Positions 35,346 through 46,429 of a stretch of 64,000 bases of DNA are shown here, in pieces (the stretch's first letter is position 1; every line of letters starts with the position of its first letter). The DNA is taken from positions 71,033,203 through 71,097,202 of the forward strand of contig NC_085139.1 in NCBI RefSeq assembly GCF_024139115.2, written 5' to 3'. A program made the position numbers and the translations under genes. This DNA comes from Armigeres subalbatus. Taxonomy: Eukaryota; Arthropoda; Insecta; Diptera; Culicidae. The notes beneath the pieces are model-generated. The model was not told the origin of the DNA and ran no database searches. It was given only the letters and a program-made list of their open reading frames with translations.

Positions 35346-35614
35346 AGTTTTATGATTTAGTTCAGCGGCGCAGCCAAAATTTTTGCTAATATAAAGTATG
35401 GTTTAAGTTTAAATTTGTTTCTAAATTCCGCGGAATTCCGTTAGATTTCGTGAAAAGCTGTTTTTTTCTTGCGAAATTTTTGTAATTTTACGAAACGAAA
35501 CGAAATAAAGAAATCAGATTTCGCTATGCTCAAATTCCGCGAAATTCCGCGGAATTTCGTTTCGAACCACCTGAAACGAAATTTTTCGAAATACCGCATA
35601 TGCTTAGACCCAGC

Positions 35615-37070
35615 AAACAAGTTAATTAAATTGTAATTCGTATTACGAGCTGTAAGTCTTTGATTTCGTTGAGGCTTCGTCGTAACCACATTCACCAGAG
35701 GGAGAACTTGTCACAATTAGGAAAATGCAGAACATTCTCAAATTACAAAAGCCCATCCATTCGATGGTTCTGTCGGTCTTTGAAAACGCCATCACTTGCT
35801 GGTACGCATTCCGGAAACCACAAACACAGCTCCAAGACGACTTGCCGTTTCTATTTTGTGTTCTAGTCGGATGTCTAACATAAGTATCCGGCAAGAGGCA
35901 TGCCTGGCTCTTGCCAGAATCCAATTGGCCTACGAATGCTGTCAAGACGGTGGAGGTGGTTTGCCGTTATGTCTAATGTAATTATAAAACATTGGCAAAT
36001 TATTATCGTGCTCAATGGCACATTCGACGACACTGCTTCTGGGCTATGTCCATCGTCCCATTAGATGGAAACTGGGGAGGCCAATTTTCTTCTCCATCCG
36101 GCAAGGCTTGCGCGCCGAGTCGGCACAGGCAATCAAATCCGATATTGCGGCGGCCAATATGGTCGTCTTATGAAGTTCGAAAATGCCTCCGTTGCTGGGC
36201 TGCTCGAATGTCTTCGTTATCATCGTAAGACGATTGTTCCGTGCCGCCCCAATCAAAGGACTATGGGCCACAGAAGACGACGAGAGCCACCACAGCACAA
36301 GAAGCCGGAAAGAGCTTTGTGGGACAAATTGAGTTGTGGATAGTCGTATGTAGGTATGTGGGGGCGGTGCGGGTGCGGTCGGTATCATTGGATTAAATTT
36401 GTCCATCTTGCGAGATATGGGAGTGATCCTTGGGGATGGAAGTTTAAGTTGGAGCGATATGATAGACTGAGAACGTTACCGGAATGAGAGATAATGCATT
36501 TATTTCGATTAAAGACAAGTTTTTAAGAATATTAGTATAATGAAGTTATGGTTTGCAGCACAGGGGATTCAAATATCTCTTATAAGGAGACAATCATTAG
36601 CGTCTTATCTAGTCACATATTTAATACGATTATGTAAATGCGATTAATTTGGGATAATGTGGTCGATCCAACTGGGTTTCAGGGTCCTATGTACCACAGT
36701 TTGAGATGGATAATGTGTCATTATCATCATATTCAGTATTGTAAGTATGTCGTAAGATAAATCATCTCCAATCTACGCAGAATAGCTAAAATTGTTTAAT
36801 TAATTGAATAATAATCTCACGATTAAGATCAATTCAATATTGCCTCTTCACAAGGCCAGGTTCCAGAAGATACATTCCTTGTGCTGCTAAACTGATGAAA
36901 GCCATCAAGCAGTTGCTTTCCGTTCATTTTTATCCACTTTGACTTTCAAGGCAAGCAATCAAAGTTTCATTGCTGGAAGGATAACGATCAAGGTAAAAAT
37001 TTAATTCGAGTATGTCTTTCGTCAGCCGGTAGAAGTTTAATCTGTTTAACATGCCTGCAACAGTGACTTC
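35615..37070. other. unassigned, possibly single-copy DNA
   Basis: No repeat, TIR or domain recognised. Several 60-120-codon frames on both strands (for example 36044-36406 minus) have no domain. Confidence 0.35.
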
Positions 37071-37139
37071 AGTTCAGCATTCAAAACAATGTCAAACTCG
37101 TATGTTTCGAAAAGCGCCGTATAGAAGTTCTCTCGTCTG

Positions 37140-37334
37140 ATGGCACCCGTCACCATCAGAACCGCTGCTGAAAAGAAGTATCATCTTCGGAGACAAAGCG
37201 CACTTCCAGAGCTCGTTGCGGGGGCGAAAGTTGCTGCTGCAGTCATGCGGAAATCTGCCCCGTCAGTCGATCTTGGGCACCGACTGTCTCGTAGTAGCAT
37301 ACCGACGACGACGACGACGACGGTGTCCCAATGA
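37140..37334 (+). CDS. unrecognised 64-codon open frame
   Basis: ATG at 37140 (GTCTGATGG context), ending TGA at 37332-37334, with an ACG triplet run near 37302-37323 giving a T-rich tail. The peptide starts MAPVTIRTAAEKK and has no known domain. It overlaps a minus-strand open frame and is only weakly supported. Confidence 0.15.
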   Translation: MAPVTIRTAAEKKYHLRRQSALPELVAGAKVAAAVMRKSAPSVDLGHRLSRSSIPTTTTTTVSQ

Positions 37335-38780
37335 ACATGTAGCACAATCAACTGTTTAAATACCAGTAACCTGCTGCTGTCGTACCCTCGCATTAGTGCC
37401 TGCGGAGATTTTCCGAAATTTATTTAAACCGACGTGCTATAATGTCACATAATTCGAAAGGCCACGGAACCCGAGAAGAAGTAGTTCACCGAATATTTTT
37501 CAGTATGATGACGAAATACGTTCACGCTTCGATGAAGCCAATCTCTTCACACATTTGGGGACCTCATAAAAAACCTGTTCGTTATTGTGAAGTTTATTTA
37601 TTTCAATGTAAGTTTATCGATAACTATCACGAGTAACAATATCAAAATAGTTTCACCCTTTGATACCATTTACAGTTCGGGCAACAGCACACTCCTTCCC
37701 TCATCCTAGTTCCGTGAGAATAACATAACGGAAAAAAAGCGTATAAAAGCGGAAGCCAAAAGTGCTTTCCCTGCATATCCGCCACTTTTGGAGATTATGA
37801 TCTCGTGTCGGGTTGTGATAGCCCCGGGCATATGCTGTCGGCCTGCCGCGGAGCAAAACATTAAAGCAATGAGTACGGTCGCCATCGGTTAGTGGGTGGA
37901 AAGCGATTCCGAGCGGTGCTGGCTGCACACTGCCGCATCCTCGTGGTTGGATTTGGGTTTTGTGTGGGAACGGGATGAGACGACCGCGCGGAGCGTAGGA
38001 AGCATCCACGCGATTATAAAAGTGTCGCATAATGAGACTAATTAGAGACGGCTAGGACGAGATAGAAAAAAAAAGTAAAAGTCAACTGAGACTGAAACTG
38101 CGGCAGGAGTTGCTGCTAATAACAAACTGTAGTTCGAAAGCTAATGAGAAGTGCTTTTTATTTTTATTCAGTCAGCTTGGAGTGCTTTGAAAAGTTCAAA
38201 TTGATGCTATTCAGACTGTAAATAACCTGGGATATGACGTTGTCATGTATCAGAAAAAGCAAAACAGAACAAGTGATAACACTACAAACTTTTAGGCAAT
38301 CATGCAGTTGTGAAATATTTCAAATTTATATGATTTTCGATTAATTGCAATTATTGAAATTTGTTTTAGACTTTTCGTCGTATACTTGGTTTAAACTCAA
38401 GTTTATTTTTGAGCACGGTTGGATTCGCAATTAACAATATATATCTCGTGCTTAGTTTCATAGGGGTTATTGTACCGAATTGCGCTAGTTTGTCGATGAT
38501 TTAATGCTTTGGTGTGATAAAGAATGATTGTATCTTGCACCAGAATCTATAATCACGGTTGTAGCTTTTGAAACGATTGAGATATTAACAAAATATAAAA
38601 TCGATTAAGAGAAATCGATCAATACAGTTACGCCCCTAAGAAACTAAGCGCGAGATATGCTTAAGTCGACCCTAAAGATTTTCGAAGTTGCATTGAGAAA
38701 TAAATGCTATCGAATGATATGCTCTATGTTATTTTGCATACTTCTATTTTATATTAGCCAGTGCATAAATTACAACCAAT
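37335..38780. other. unassigned DNA
   Basis: TATA-like GTATAAAAGCGG at 37740 and ATTATAAAAGTG at 38013 are noted, but no gene could be attached to either. No repeats recognised. Confidence 0.3.
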
Positions 38781-38784
38781 ACAA

Positions 38785-38985
38785 GTTAAGACCGGAAGAC
38801 CTCGGATTGGGGGGGGACTTTGTACAAGGGCTTGACGACCCCTCCCCATGGCCACTGCGAGTTAGACCGGGACCATCATCCCTAACCCCTAATCCCAAGG
38901 CGTCAAGCGACCCGTGCCGAGGGGATGCATGGCCAGGGGGTGAAATAATGAGCTAGGCCTTTAACGGAGCCTGTGGGGTACCTGG
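38785..38985 (+). mobile_element. possible R1-type LINE 5'-UTR fragment
   Basis: GC-rich relative to its surroundings, with GGCGTCAAGCGACCCGTGCC and GCCTTTAACGGAGCCTGTGG, ending GGTACCTGGGCA. From memory this is the type of leader found before R1-type ORF1s in mosquitoes, and the leader appears to resume at CACCCTCCACAGTAATTA (40220) just before ORF1. If so, 38986-40219 is an insertion. Not verified. Confidence 0.4.
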
Positions 38986-39871
38986 GCACTAGGTTGTCCC
39001 AAAAAAAAATCGATGTTCGAAAAGTCATGGTGCTCAACCCTGAAATGAAAGATATACCTGTCTGGGTAATTTTTGTAGAACAAACCGAATTTCTAAAAAA
39101 TCGTTTAGAGGTCGCGCCAGATCGATTTTTGAAAAATGAGCTTTTTTTAGGTGAAAAATCAAATATTGGGTCCTTTCACAATTTTTTCTCAGGATCACCC
39201 ATTCGTTTTATATTTTTTTATTTTTCTGTGGATCTTTGCCCGTATTCTCCATAAATTAGTTTTTGGTATTTTCCGTTTTTACAGTCTGCAGAACATTTTA
39301 AATATCGAAAATAACACATTTTTTTGACTAATTTTCGAAGTTACTTCATCCTTACACAAAACATAATTTTTACTCGTGCAGAAAAACTTACATACTACAA
39401 AGAGCTATTTATAAGGAGTATTTTCATAAATAAAGATCCAAGAAATGTTGTTCTGGGGCTGAGATATTGCAGTTTTAGTAAATAGTCAAATTCGGTACTT
39501 TTTCTCTACATGTTATAATTTCATCAAAATTGCACCAATATTTTAATTTAAATTAAAAACAATTAAAAAGCAAATAAATGGGAATATTTTCTAGGTAACA
39601 TAGCTTTTCTTTCCAATGGAGTTGGTTACCTGAATCACATTATTTGGTCGGAGTAAGTAAATGGAGCCAGTAATAAAATGATATCACACCCATCAGTTAA
39701 TATGTAGCCATATACAAGTAATCAGGTTTACCATGATCTCTTTATTAGTTTTGATTCAATCATAGGATGCTTTTCACGGCATTCAAAAAACAAGGCAGGC
39801 TCAGCACGTATGTAAACATTCAGTTTGAACGTAAACATGTGTCGTCACTACTATCTTCACACAAGCTGAAC
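38986..39871. other. AT-rich intervening DNA
   Basis: It begins CTAGGTTGTCCCAAAAA, which resembles a hAT-type terminus, but no matching inverted end was found. No gene recognised. Confidence 0.3.
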
Positions 39872-40218
39872 TGAGACGATGCTTTACGGTCTCAGCATGC
39901 TTACTTTTGTACTCTAACATGTGGCGTTAAAATATGCGTCACTCTTGACGTGTCATTTTTGACTTGACTGTCATTTTTCCGTTTTTACTTTACGTTTATT
40001 CCGTTTTTTTAAATACCTCAAGTGAACTCATGGAAAAACTGTCGAACTGATACGACGAAAAAATTGTTTGACTGTCATATGATATATCAAAAGCATCACG
40101 GTATACAGACAACAAGGTAGGCTCGTAAGAAAAGTGACAGGTCAAGAGTGACGCATATTTTGTCGCCACACTTTAGAGTACAAAAGTAAGTCTGCTGAGA
40201 CCGTGAAGCATCGTCTCA
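39872..40218. mobile_element. 347-bp foldback MITE
   Basis: TGAGACGATGC...GGTCTCAGC at the left pairs with GCTGAGACCGTGAAGCATCG...CTCA at the right. The arms of ~100 bp include CTTACTTTTGTACTCTAA and GCGTCACTCTTGAC. AAC stands on both sides, a possible 3-bp TSD. Non-coding interior. Confidence 0.75.
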
Positions 40219-40252
40219 AACACCCTCCACAGTAATTATCCCTTACCGCGTC

Positions 40253-41945
40253 ATGCTGGGCTCTGGCGTGGTGGACCTCTTTTCCCGAGCAACTCGTAAG
40301 ACCAAAATGGAAAACCAAGTCAATTCTTCAATTAGTGGTAGTAGTGTAGGCGACAACCCCTTCGCAAGAGGTGGGTTGTGCAGGTCTCCGCCTAGGAGGC
40401 CAGAGGCAATAGTCGGCAGCTCAGTGCGCAGCGCCAGCGTGGGTCACTCAACCTTCCTCTCGGCTATAAAAACGCCGGTAGGGGTTATTGACGGCCCATG
40501 GCTTGTGAAGGCGATGAACCGCAAACGCGATGGGCTTTCGGCCTTCGAGGTGGCGACGGAACAGCTGGACGCCATCATCGACTTTGCGTCATCGAAGCAT
40601 AATATCAGCAAGGACCTCAAGAGGAGCTTGCAGAAACTTCGAAAGTCGATGCTGGACGCCAAGCTGGAGAGGGCGGTCAGGACGGCCAAGTGTAAACCCG
40701 TGAAATCGGTGGAGTCGAGGTCTACCCAGACTGAGGCCCAAGGATTCGCGGACTCGGGCAAGGTCGAATCGACCGAAGGCGTGCCAGCGAAGACGGTGGT
40801 GCCAAAGTCTACCCAGACTGAGGCTCAAGTATTTGCGGGTACGTCGGGGGTGACTGCTTCAACGGAGCAGACACAAAAACGGGGAAGACAGTCTCCAGGG
40901 GATGAGCTCCCTGGGGGCCGCTCCAAAACGCGGAGGGTTACTACCCCGAACAAGGGTAGTGGGGCTGGGAAGCTGAACCCCGGTCAGGTACATCCAAAAC
41001 CGGGGGAGAAAGGACCTGGAAAGGTCCGTCCACTCAGGAAAGACGGTGGTAAGGTTACGGCAGGTTAAGGTTACGGCAGGCTGAAAATTCTCAGCCGCAC
41101 CAGACCAGGGAAATAGAGGGGGATGACGCCTCCTGGACCCTGGTCAAGAACAAGAGGAAACCGAAGACGTCAAGGGCCGAAAAGAAGGCCCAGGCGAATG
41201 AGGGTAGCAAGAAGTCTAGGGTAGGCGCCAATCGCTCCAGGGGCGATGCCCTAGTCATCACGGCGGACGAGGCTAAGTACTCGGATGTTTTGAAGGCGAT
41301 GAGGAGTGACGTCAAGCTCGGTGAACTCGGCGCCAACGTACGTCGAATAAGACGTACCCGGATGGGCGAGATGATACTCGAGCTGAAGCGGGGCGTCTCG
41401 CAAAAGGGCGCCGCCTACAAGAAGTTGGCGGAGGAGGTCGTAGGCGAGACGGTCAAGGTGAGGGCACTCACGACGGAGGTGAATCTAAGGGTTAAAGACC
41501 TGGACGCGATCACTGAAGTCGAAGAGCTCGTCACGGCACTGCGGCGACAGTGTGAAGTGGAGACGACCAACGCAGCCGTTCGGCTACGGAAAGGTCCGGC
41601 AGGGACGCAGGTAGCATTGTTTCGGCTATCTGCAGCGGACGCCTCCAAGGTAGTCAAGTTAGGGAGCGTCAAGGTGGGGTGGTCGGTATGCCCTGTGCGC
41701 ATATACGAGCAACCCGAAGTTTGCTTCAAGTGCCTGGAACCGGGGCACAAGTAATGGGACTGCAAAGGCCCTGACAGAAGCAAGCTCTGTCGACGCTGCG
41801 GATTGGAGGGACATAAGGCACAATGCTGCACGAACCCTCCCAATTGTTTGATTTGTTCCAGCAAAGCTGTGAACAGCAAGCACCTCATGGGGGGTTCGAT
41901 GTGCCCGGCGTTTAAGCGTGCTGCAAAATCAAAGTGCAGGTAACG
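40253..41945 (+). pseudogene. R1-type LINE ORF1 (gag-like, zinc knuckles), broken
   Basis: The first frame is open from ATG 40253 (or ATG 40307) to 41068. It stops at a 16-bp tandem duplication (TAAGGTTACGGCAGG repeated at 41050-41081). The protein resumes in another frame from about 41085, and a TAA at 41752-41754 interrupts it within the first zinc knuckle (CFKCLEPGHK). Two more knuckle-like motifs follow (CRRCGLEGHKAQCC and CLICSSK...C). The central region (KYSDVLKAM, VRRIRRTRMGEM) is the RNA-binding core typical of R1-type ORF1. Residues ~150-190 contain a duplicated STQTEAQ-x-FA motif. GC content is far higher than the flanks. ORF1 packages LINE RNA, but this copy cannot be translated whole. 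Confidence 0.8.
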
Positions 41946-42350
41946 CAGCTGGCTTGCTCGGCCTCGCCCGAGTGTTTGGTTTGCGCAGGTTTAGAGGTAA
42001 CGGCGGAACACGTGTTGTTCGTGTGCTCACGTTTTCTTGCAATGCATGACCACATGCTTGCCACATGTGGTCTGGACACTACCCCGGACAACCTAGTTCG
42101 GAGGATGTGTAAAGATGAAGTTGGCTGGAACGCCGTTTTATCGGCTATCGCCCAAATCGTCTCGGAGCTACACAAAAGCTGGCGCATGGACTCAAGGATG
42201 GCTAGTTCAGGCGCAAATAAGAGGTGGTCCAAGGGATCGGAGTCGGCTTCATGGGTCATACCGGTGGTCATGCTCTGTGGTCGAACTCGATCCTTTTATC
42301 GAACAAGTGGCCGCGCGAAGAATAACATGGTATCGTCGCTTTCGCGGTGT
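41938..42350 (+). pseudogene. R1-type LINE ORF2 C-terminal end
   Basis: Immediately after the ORF1 zinc-knuckle region the frame reads CLVCAGLEVTAEHVLFVCSR, then NLVRRMCKDEVGWNAVLSAI and ELHKSWR. This is the CCHC-like tail found at the end of R1-type polymerases (C-x2-C-x7-HxxxxC). Endonuclease and reverse transcriptase, normally ~900 residues in between, are absent, so ORF1 and the ORF2 tail abut directly near 41940. About 400 bp of GC-rich sequence follows to about 42760 and is probably the 3' UTR. Confidence 0.75.
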
Positions 42351-42760
42351 CGGTTAACCGGGCGGGTTCCGAGCCCGAGGACGGAAAGGGGTCCTCGTCA
42401 AGGCTGGGGCAGGCGTAGGCACCGCGTCGGCAAGTCCCTCTGTGTGCTGGCGAATAGGCCCTATCGCAGAGAGGTCAATTTGGGATGCACGCGGCATCAT
42501 CATTCTTGATACCAGTCGTGCAGAGGGAAGCAGGCGCGAAGTCGACCCTTCCCACCTTCCGAGGACATAGGGCGTGGTAAGGCCACCTGGAAAGCCGGCA
42601 ATGCGCTGGCACGATACCATGGTGTTCTTCTAAAAAAGCGAGTTACGATGTTCGGTGCTGCACACAATACCTCTTTTCTCCCGGGTCCCAAGGCGTTGTT
42701 TAGAATGGAGAGTTTTCCGTGGAATGGTGCTCAATTTAAAAAAATATTGCATTAGGTATC
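42351..42760 (+). mobile_element. probable R1-type LINE 3' region
   Basis: GC-rich sequence contiguous with the ORF2 tail, fading into AATTTAAAAAAATATTGC near 42745. The frames on either strand are not credible. Confidence 0.45.
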
Positions 42761-43574
42761 TTCTAGGTTGTTTATTCGCTAGCTAAGGGTATGTTAATGT
42801 CACTGCGATAGGGAGGCGGTAATGTGCAGCGGTCAGTCCATGGGTTTGCGACTGGCGGACTTCGCTAACGGGGACGCTTGGTGGCGTCTTAATGGCGGCT
42901 CGACGACGGCCGGGTGTTGTCTTAACCTGACATGGAGACGGATGACCATGGAGACCATGCTATCATAGCTTCTGCTTTTATGGAAATATTCGAGAATCGA
43001 ACAATGATTACAAAATTAGCATGGTATTTTCGGAAATATAAGAGCATGCAAGGCAAATGATTCTTGTCACATTGTGTTCGGGTTCGGATAAAGGTAGGTG
43101 CGTTTGTCAGTAACAAACTCTGTTTATGACAAAGAGTATATTGTTAGGCGTTGCCCGAATATTGATTCCCTGGATGACCCATGCCTCATTGCAATGAACA
43201 CCATGTCATCAAAAAGCCATGAATGAGAAGGATTTCAGCGACGAATGGTACTTTTGCCTTGGTTAGACCGTCGATCGGACAAGCAATATTTTTAAAAAAT
43301 CTCGCGTTCTGCAGAAGACGAGATTCTTGCGCTCGTCGCAGAAAAAGTAATATGAAAACTCCTCAGTTTGAAAATCGATTCTGCATCCAAATATCACCGA
43401 CACTTACTGGGCATAAATGCAACAAACAATTTGCGCGGAAAGGTTGTAATACGGACACTAGGTATGTAAAATAGTCGGATTTTTTAATCTGATTGCAGAT
43501 AATTTCTGGTCGGGTCCAAGTCTGGAATAGCTGTCTCATCAAAAAAAAAAAACCCAGATCAATCCACCTAGCGT
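42761..43574. other. unassigned DNA
   Basis: A GC-rich patch (42820-42935) of possible LINE origin, then AT-rich DNA with an A12 run at 43540-43551 immediately before the next MITE. No gene recognised. Confidence 0.3.
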
Positions 43575-43985
43575 TGGTGGTGCCTTTCTCGCGCATTAAA
43601 AAAATAAGAAAAACACATAAGAGATGTCGAAATAGCACTTTAGGGGGATAGATTTTACTTTTTCCATCAATTCATATGCACTTGCGATCATTTGAATGCA
43701 TTGCTGCAATCTTTAAAAAATTTTTTTTTTCGTTTTGCCTTTTATACGAGAAACTTGTTGCGAGCAAATCGAATAATGCTAAGTACCAAAAAGTGTGTCT
43801 CAGATTTTTGTACACACACACACACACACACATACATACACACATACAGACATCACCTCAATTCGTCGAGCTGAGTCGATTGGTATATAAAACTATGGGT
43901 CTCCGAGCCTTCTATCAAAAGTTCGGTTTTGGAGTGATCCTATAGCCTTTACGTATACTTTGTATACGAGAAAGGCAAAAAAACT
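43575..43985. mobile_element. MITE with GCCTTTCTCG termini and CA microsatellite
   Basis: Left end GGTGCCTTTCTCGCGC, right end TATACGAGAAAGGCAAAA. The interior has a (CA)n run at 43813-43832 and the conserved GAGCTGAGTCGATTGG and CTATGGGTCTCCGAGCCTTC. The remnant at 4736-4905 carries the complementary interior. The open frame at 43676-43945 spans the microsatellite and is spurious. Confidence 0.7.
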
Positions 43986-44285
43986 CATTCGGAGTCTCGT
44001 TTCGACCGTCTTCCAGTGCGGTTGGTTTTTGAGCTCTACTTTTGTGCGGCGATTCGCCTAAAAGTAGAATAATAGAACCAGTGCAATGACCGCGGTCGAA
44101 ACAAATGTGTAGTGTATAAAAAAGTGCAGCAGATCCAGAAGACGTGCTCATGCTCGTGCTTGCATGGGCTGATCGATTGTTATCAAGGGCAATGCCCTTG
44201 CTAATATTGCGATCAAGCCTATGTAAATGCTCAAACATGTTCAGCGTCAGAATTATTGAGGAGAGGTAAGGTTTTGATAAACTGT
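43986..44285. other. unassigned DNA
   Basis: No recognised feature. A minus-strand open frame of 107 codons has no domain. Confidence 0.3.
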
Positions 44286-44535
44286 AAATTTATTTAAACA
44301 CGCACGCACCCACACAAAAGCACACACACATTCACATATATACACACATACATATACAATATACATACTCAAATAAATACATATACTGATGGACATGAGT
44401 ATTCGTCATGTTTTCATAGTAGTCTCTATGAAAACACGACGATTCCTTTTGTCTATCAGTGTACACATATAAACACACATACACACTCATATACACACAT
44501 AAATATATGCACATACACACTCATATACATCATAC
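44286..44535. repeat. CA/TA-rich microsatellite with central hairpin
   Basis: ACACAC and ACATATAC runs flank an ~80-bp inverted repeat at about 44386-44463. ACTGATGGACA pairs with TGTCTATCAGT, and GTGTTTTCATAG-type arms pair across TAGT. The hairpin may be a minimal MITE. Confidence 0.65.
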
Positions 44536-44967
44536 ATAAAACACGTACACGATTTTTACTATATATTAGGTATCTATATTATTAGAAGCGTTGGTACGGG
44601 AGGTCCACGCTTTCTTCCTTTCCCCTCGATTCCAAGCTATTAAGCAGGGCTGACAATAGTCATTCTCGTCGTATGAAGAAAGCGAAAAAAAATTAGTCTT
44701 CGTCATAACATTGCACGACGCAACACCTATTCGTTTTCTTCGCGCCGCATGCGTACCACGACGATAGTCGCGCAACCAAAAGTTATGACGATTTTCGTCG
44801 TCACTTCTTCACACAATTGATTGCACGTCATTATAGACGGACTGGTTAAAAACATAATGGCGTCTCAAATAAACAAATAGTAGGAACTTCGATAACATGA
44901 ATGTATCGATAACATTCATAACGCTTTCATACGTTACTTCAAACTCATTATTACAAAGGATTAATAA
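44536..44967. other. unassigned DNA
   Basis: No recognised feature apart from several CGTCGT-rich short motifs at 44660-44810. Confidence 0.3.
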
Positions 44968-45978
44968 AAATCTTCGCATGGCAGCTGCCGTTTGAAGAAT
45001 AACGGTATGAAGTCAAGTACTCTGTTCACGCGTGAATTGAATATCGTATTAGAGAGGCATCATTGTTGGAGTGCATTTATCGTCTTCGTCATCGTCAAAC
45101 TGCTATGTGCGATTGATATGTTCTTTGCAATGTTCCCCAAACACGCTCTGACAAAGCTCCGTTTTGGTACATTGATTTTGTCATACAAGGACTGCACCGG
45201 AGTGGCCGCCATTGGTCATGGGTGCGAGTTGATGAGTCACAATACTAAGATCTTTACACGGTGGTTGATGACCCCGACCCTGCGACAGGATTTTAATAGG
45301 ATGAATATCCCCGGGCAGGAGATTACGCTTCCTTACACATATGGCCCGTACTTGTCCGGACTTGGGCTGGTGGACAAGAGTCCCTATTCAGCAGCACTTA
45401 ATTGTGGACTACACATGTTCACTCATTTGATCGGGTGCGCTGTTTTATCGACCAGGTCGATTAATGCCATATTTTTTCAACCAAGCGGCCTGAGTGCCAT
45501 TATTGACAACGCGATCCTTTTTATTTATGCTCATTCATGTACAGGATCTCTGCAAATGCAGTTCTTCCGCACTCGAGAAGTGGCAGTGGTGAAGGCCATA
45601 GAAGAGGACGCTCGGAAACAAATCGAAGTATTACGGAAACAACTATTGGAGTTCGCCGCTGCGGATAATGTGCCTGGCGCAGACGATCAAGAGGAAGTTG
45701 AAGCAGATTCCGAGTCAACTCCTGAAGAGGGAAGCACCGGAGGAGGAGGAGACCTCGAAAACGTGGATGATGCTGGGGATGTTGATGATTTTTATCCCGA
45801 AGAATCACGGAGATGAGATGTATTGGACTGGTATTCTTACATTGCAAAACACTGCAAAGGGTCGATCCCGGATCGGATGCGAGCGGTCGCCTATGACAGG
45901 TGGTCCCAGATTAAGGATGTAAGGCCGGGAACGGTAGGTGAATTTGCGAAGCGGATGGGAAGAGCCCAAAATCATTAG
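44968..45978 (+). pseudogene. Endogenous negative-strand RNA virus nucleoprotein fossil
   Basis: The frame is open from 44968 (after TAA 44965-44967); the first ATG is 45007. It runs to a TGA at 45814-45816, then continues in the same frame for 53 more codons to TAG 45976-45978, so a single stop interrupts it. The central motif SPYSAALNCGLHMFTHLIG followed by a STRSINA block resembles the RNA-binding core of mononegavirus-type nucleoproteins (SPYS...H...G...RS.NA). A coiled, E/D-rich tail (about 45600-45800) fits a disordered C-terminal region. The N-terminal ~100-150 residues expected of such proteins are missing. The virus family (rhabdovirus-like, anphevirus-like or chuvirus-like) cannot be decided by eye. 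No LTRs or coding neighbours link it to a retrovirus; LINE-mediated capture is the usual route. It may act as a piRNA template, which is inference. Confidence 0.6.
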
Positions 45979-46015
45979 ATTTCCCGCCACTAAATCAGAC
46001 AATCAATTAATCATT

Positions 46016-46426
46016 TTATGTTGACGCACATAAGAGCGATAGTTGATTCCAATAAACCGTCGCATTCGATAGCTGCCTACAATAAACAACACTTGTACTT
46101 TGACCCGCAAAATAAAGTGTGTTTTGAATCGCGAAATAAAGTTTGTTTAGTGACCGTGAAAAAGTGACTATTCCATTCTTAGTGGCAATATCACCACGCG
46201 CCTTTTTATGATACCGCGTAATCAGTCCGGACGTTGTATGTGCGCAATCATACTCAAAAGCAACAATATCTCTGAACGATTTATGTGATTTAAGCCATCC
46301 AATTCTCGAACAAAATGAATTTTTCATTCGGCAATCTGATGGATGCTTTTTCAGCCCATACAAGGTTGATGCATTATTCACTATAAAAGGTTTGTAAAAG
46401 CCGTAAGGTAGGCAATTATAATGCAC
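46016..46426 (-). CDS. unrecognised 136-codon open frame beside the viral fossil
   Basis: ATG at 46426, stop near 46016. The peptide is cysteine-containing (about 6 C, with C at the YDCAHT and SDCRM motifs) and lacks low complexity or repeats. No family recognised. It lies only ~40 bp beyond the viral fossil, on the opposite strand, and could be another captured viral piece, a transposon fragment or chance. An ATAAAGTGTG / ATAAAGTTTG direct repeat overlaps its end. Confidence 0.25.
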   Translation of the reverse strand: MHYNCLPYGFYKPFIVNNASTLYGLKKHPSDCRMKNSFCSRIGWLKSHKSFRDIVAFEYDCAHTTSGLITRYHKKARGDIATKNGIVTFSRSLNKLYFAIQNTLYFAGQSTSVVYCRQLSNATVYWNQLSLLCAST

Positions 46427-46429
46427 TGC

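Larger units (their letters stand above)
31751..35606. mobile_element. 3.86-kb hAT-type element with nested retroelements, 8-bp TSD
   Basis: The ends are TAAGGGTATGCGATA (left) and the complement of TAAGCATATGCGGTA (right). The 8-bp TSD GACCCAGC is perfect (31743-31750 and 35607-35614). Subterminal runs of CGAAACGAAA occur inside both ends (31782-31930 and 35490-35590, inverted), the kind of subterminal repeat seen in hAT elements. No transposase recognised. Its body is occupied by a 1-kb retroposon and a LINE relic. Confidence 0.8.

Noticed and set aside
37735..38020. Promoters at GTATAAAAGCGG and ATTATAAAAGTG
   Set aside because: TATA-like words alone, with no adjacent initiator or coding exon that could be supported.
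38986..39300. hAT-type element starting CTAGGTTGTCCC
   Set aside because: No inverted partner terminus or TSD could be found.
41050..41081. The 16-bp duplication as the sole cause of the ORF1 frame break
   Set aside because: Mentally removing one copy does not put the downstream ORF1 frame back in phase, so another indel must exist.
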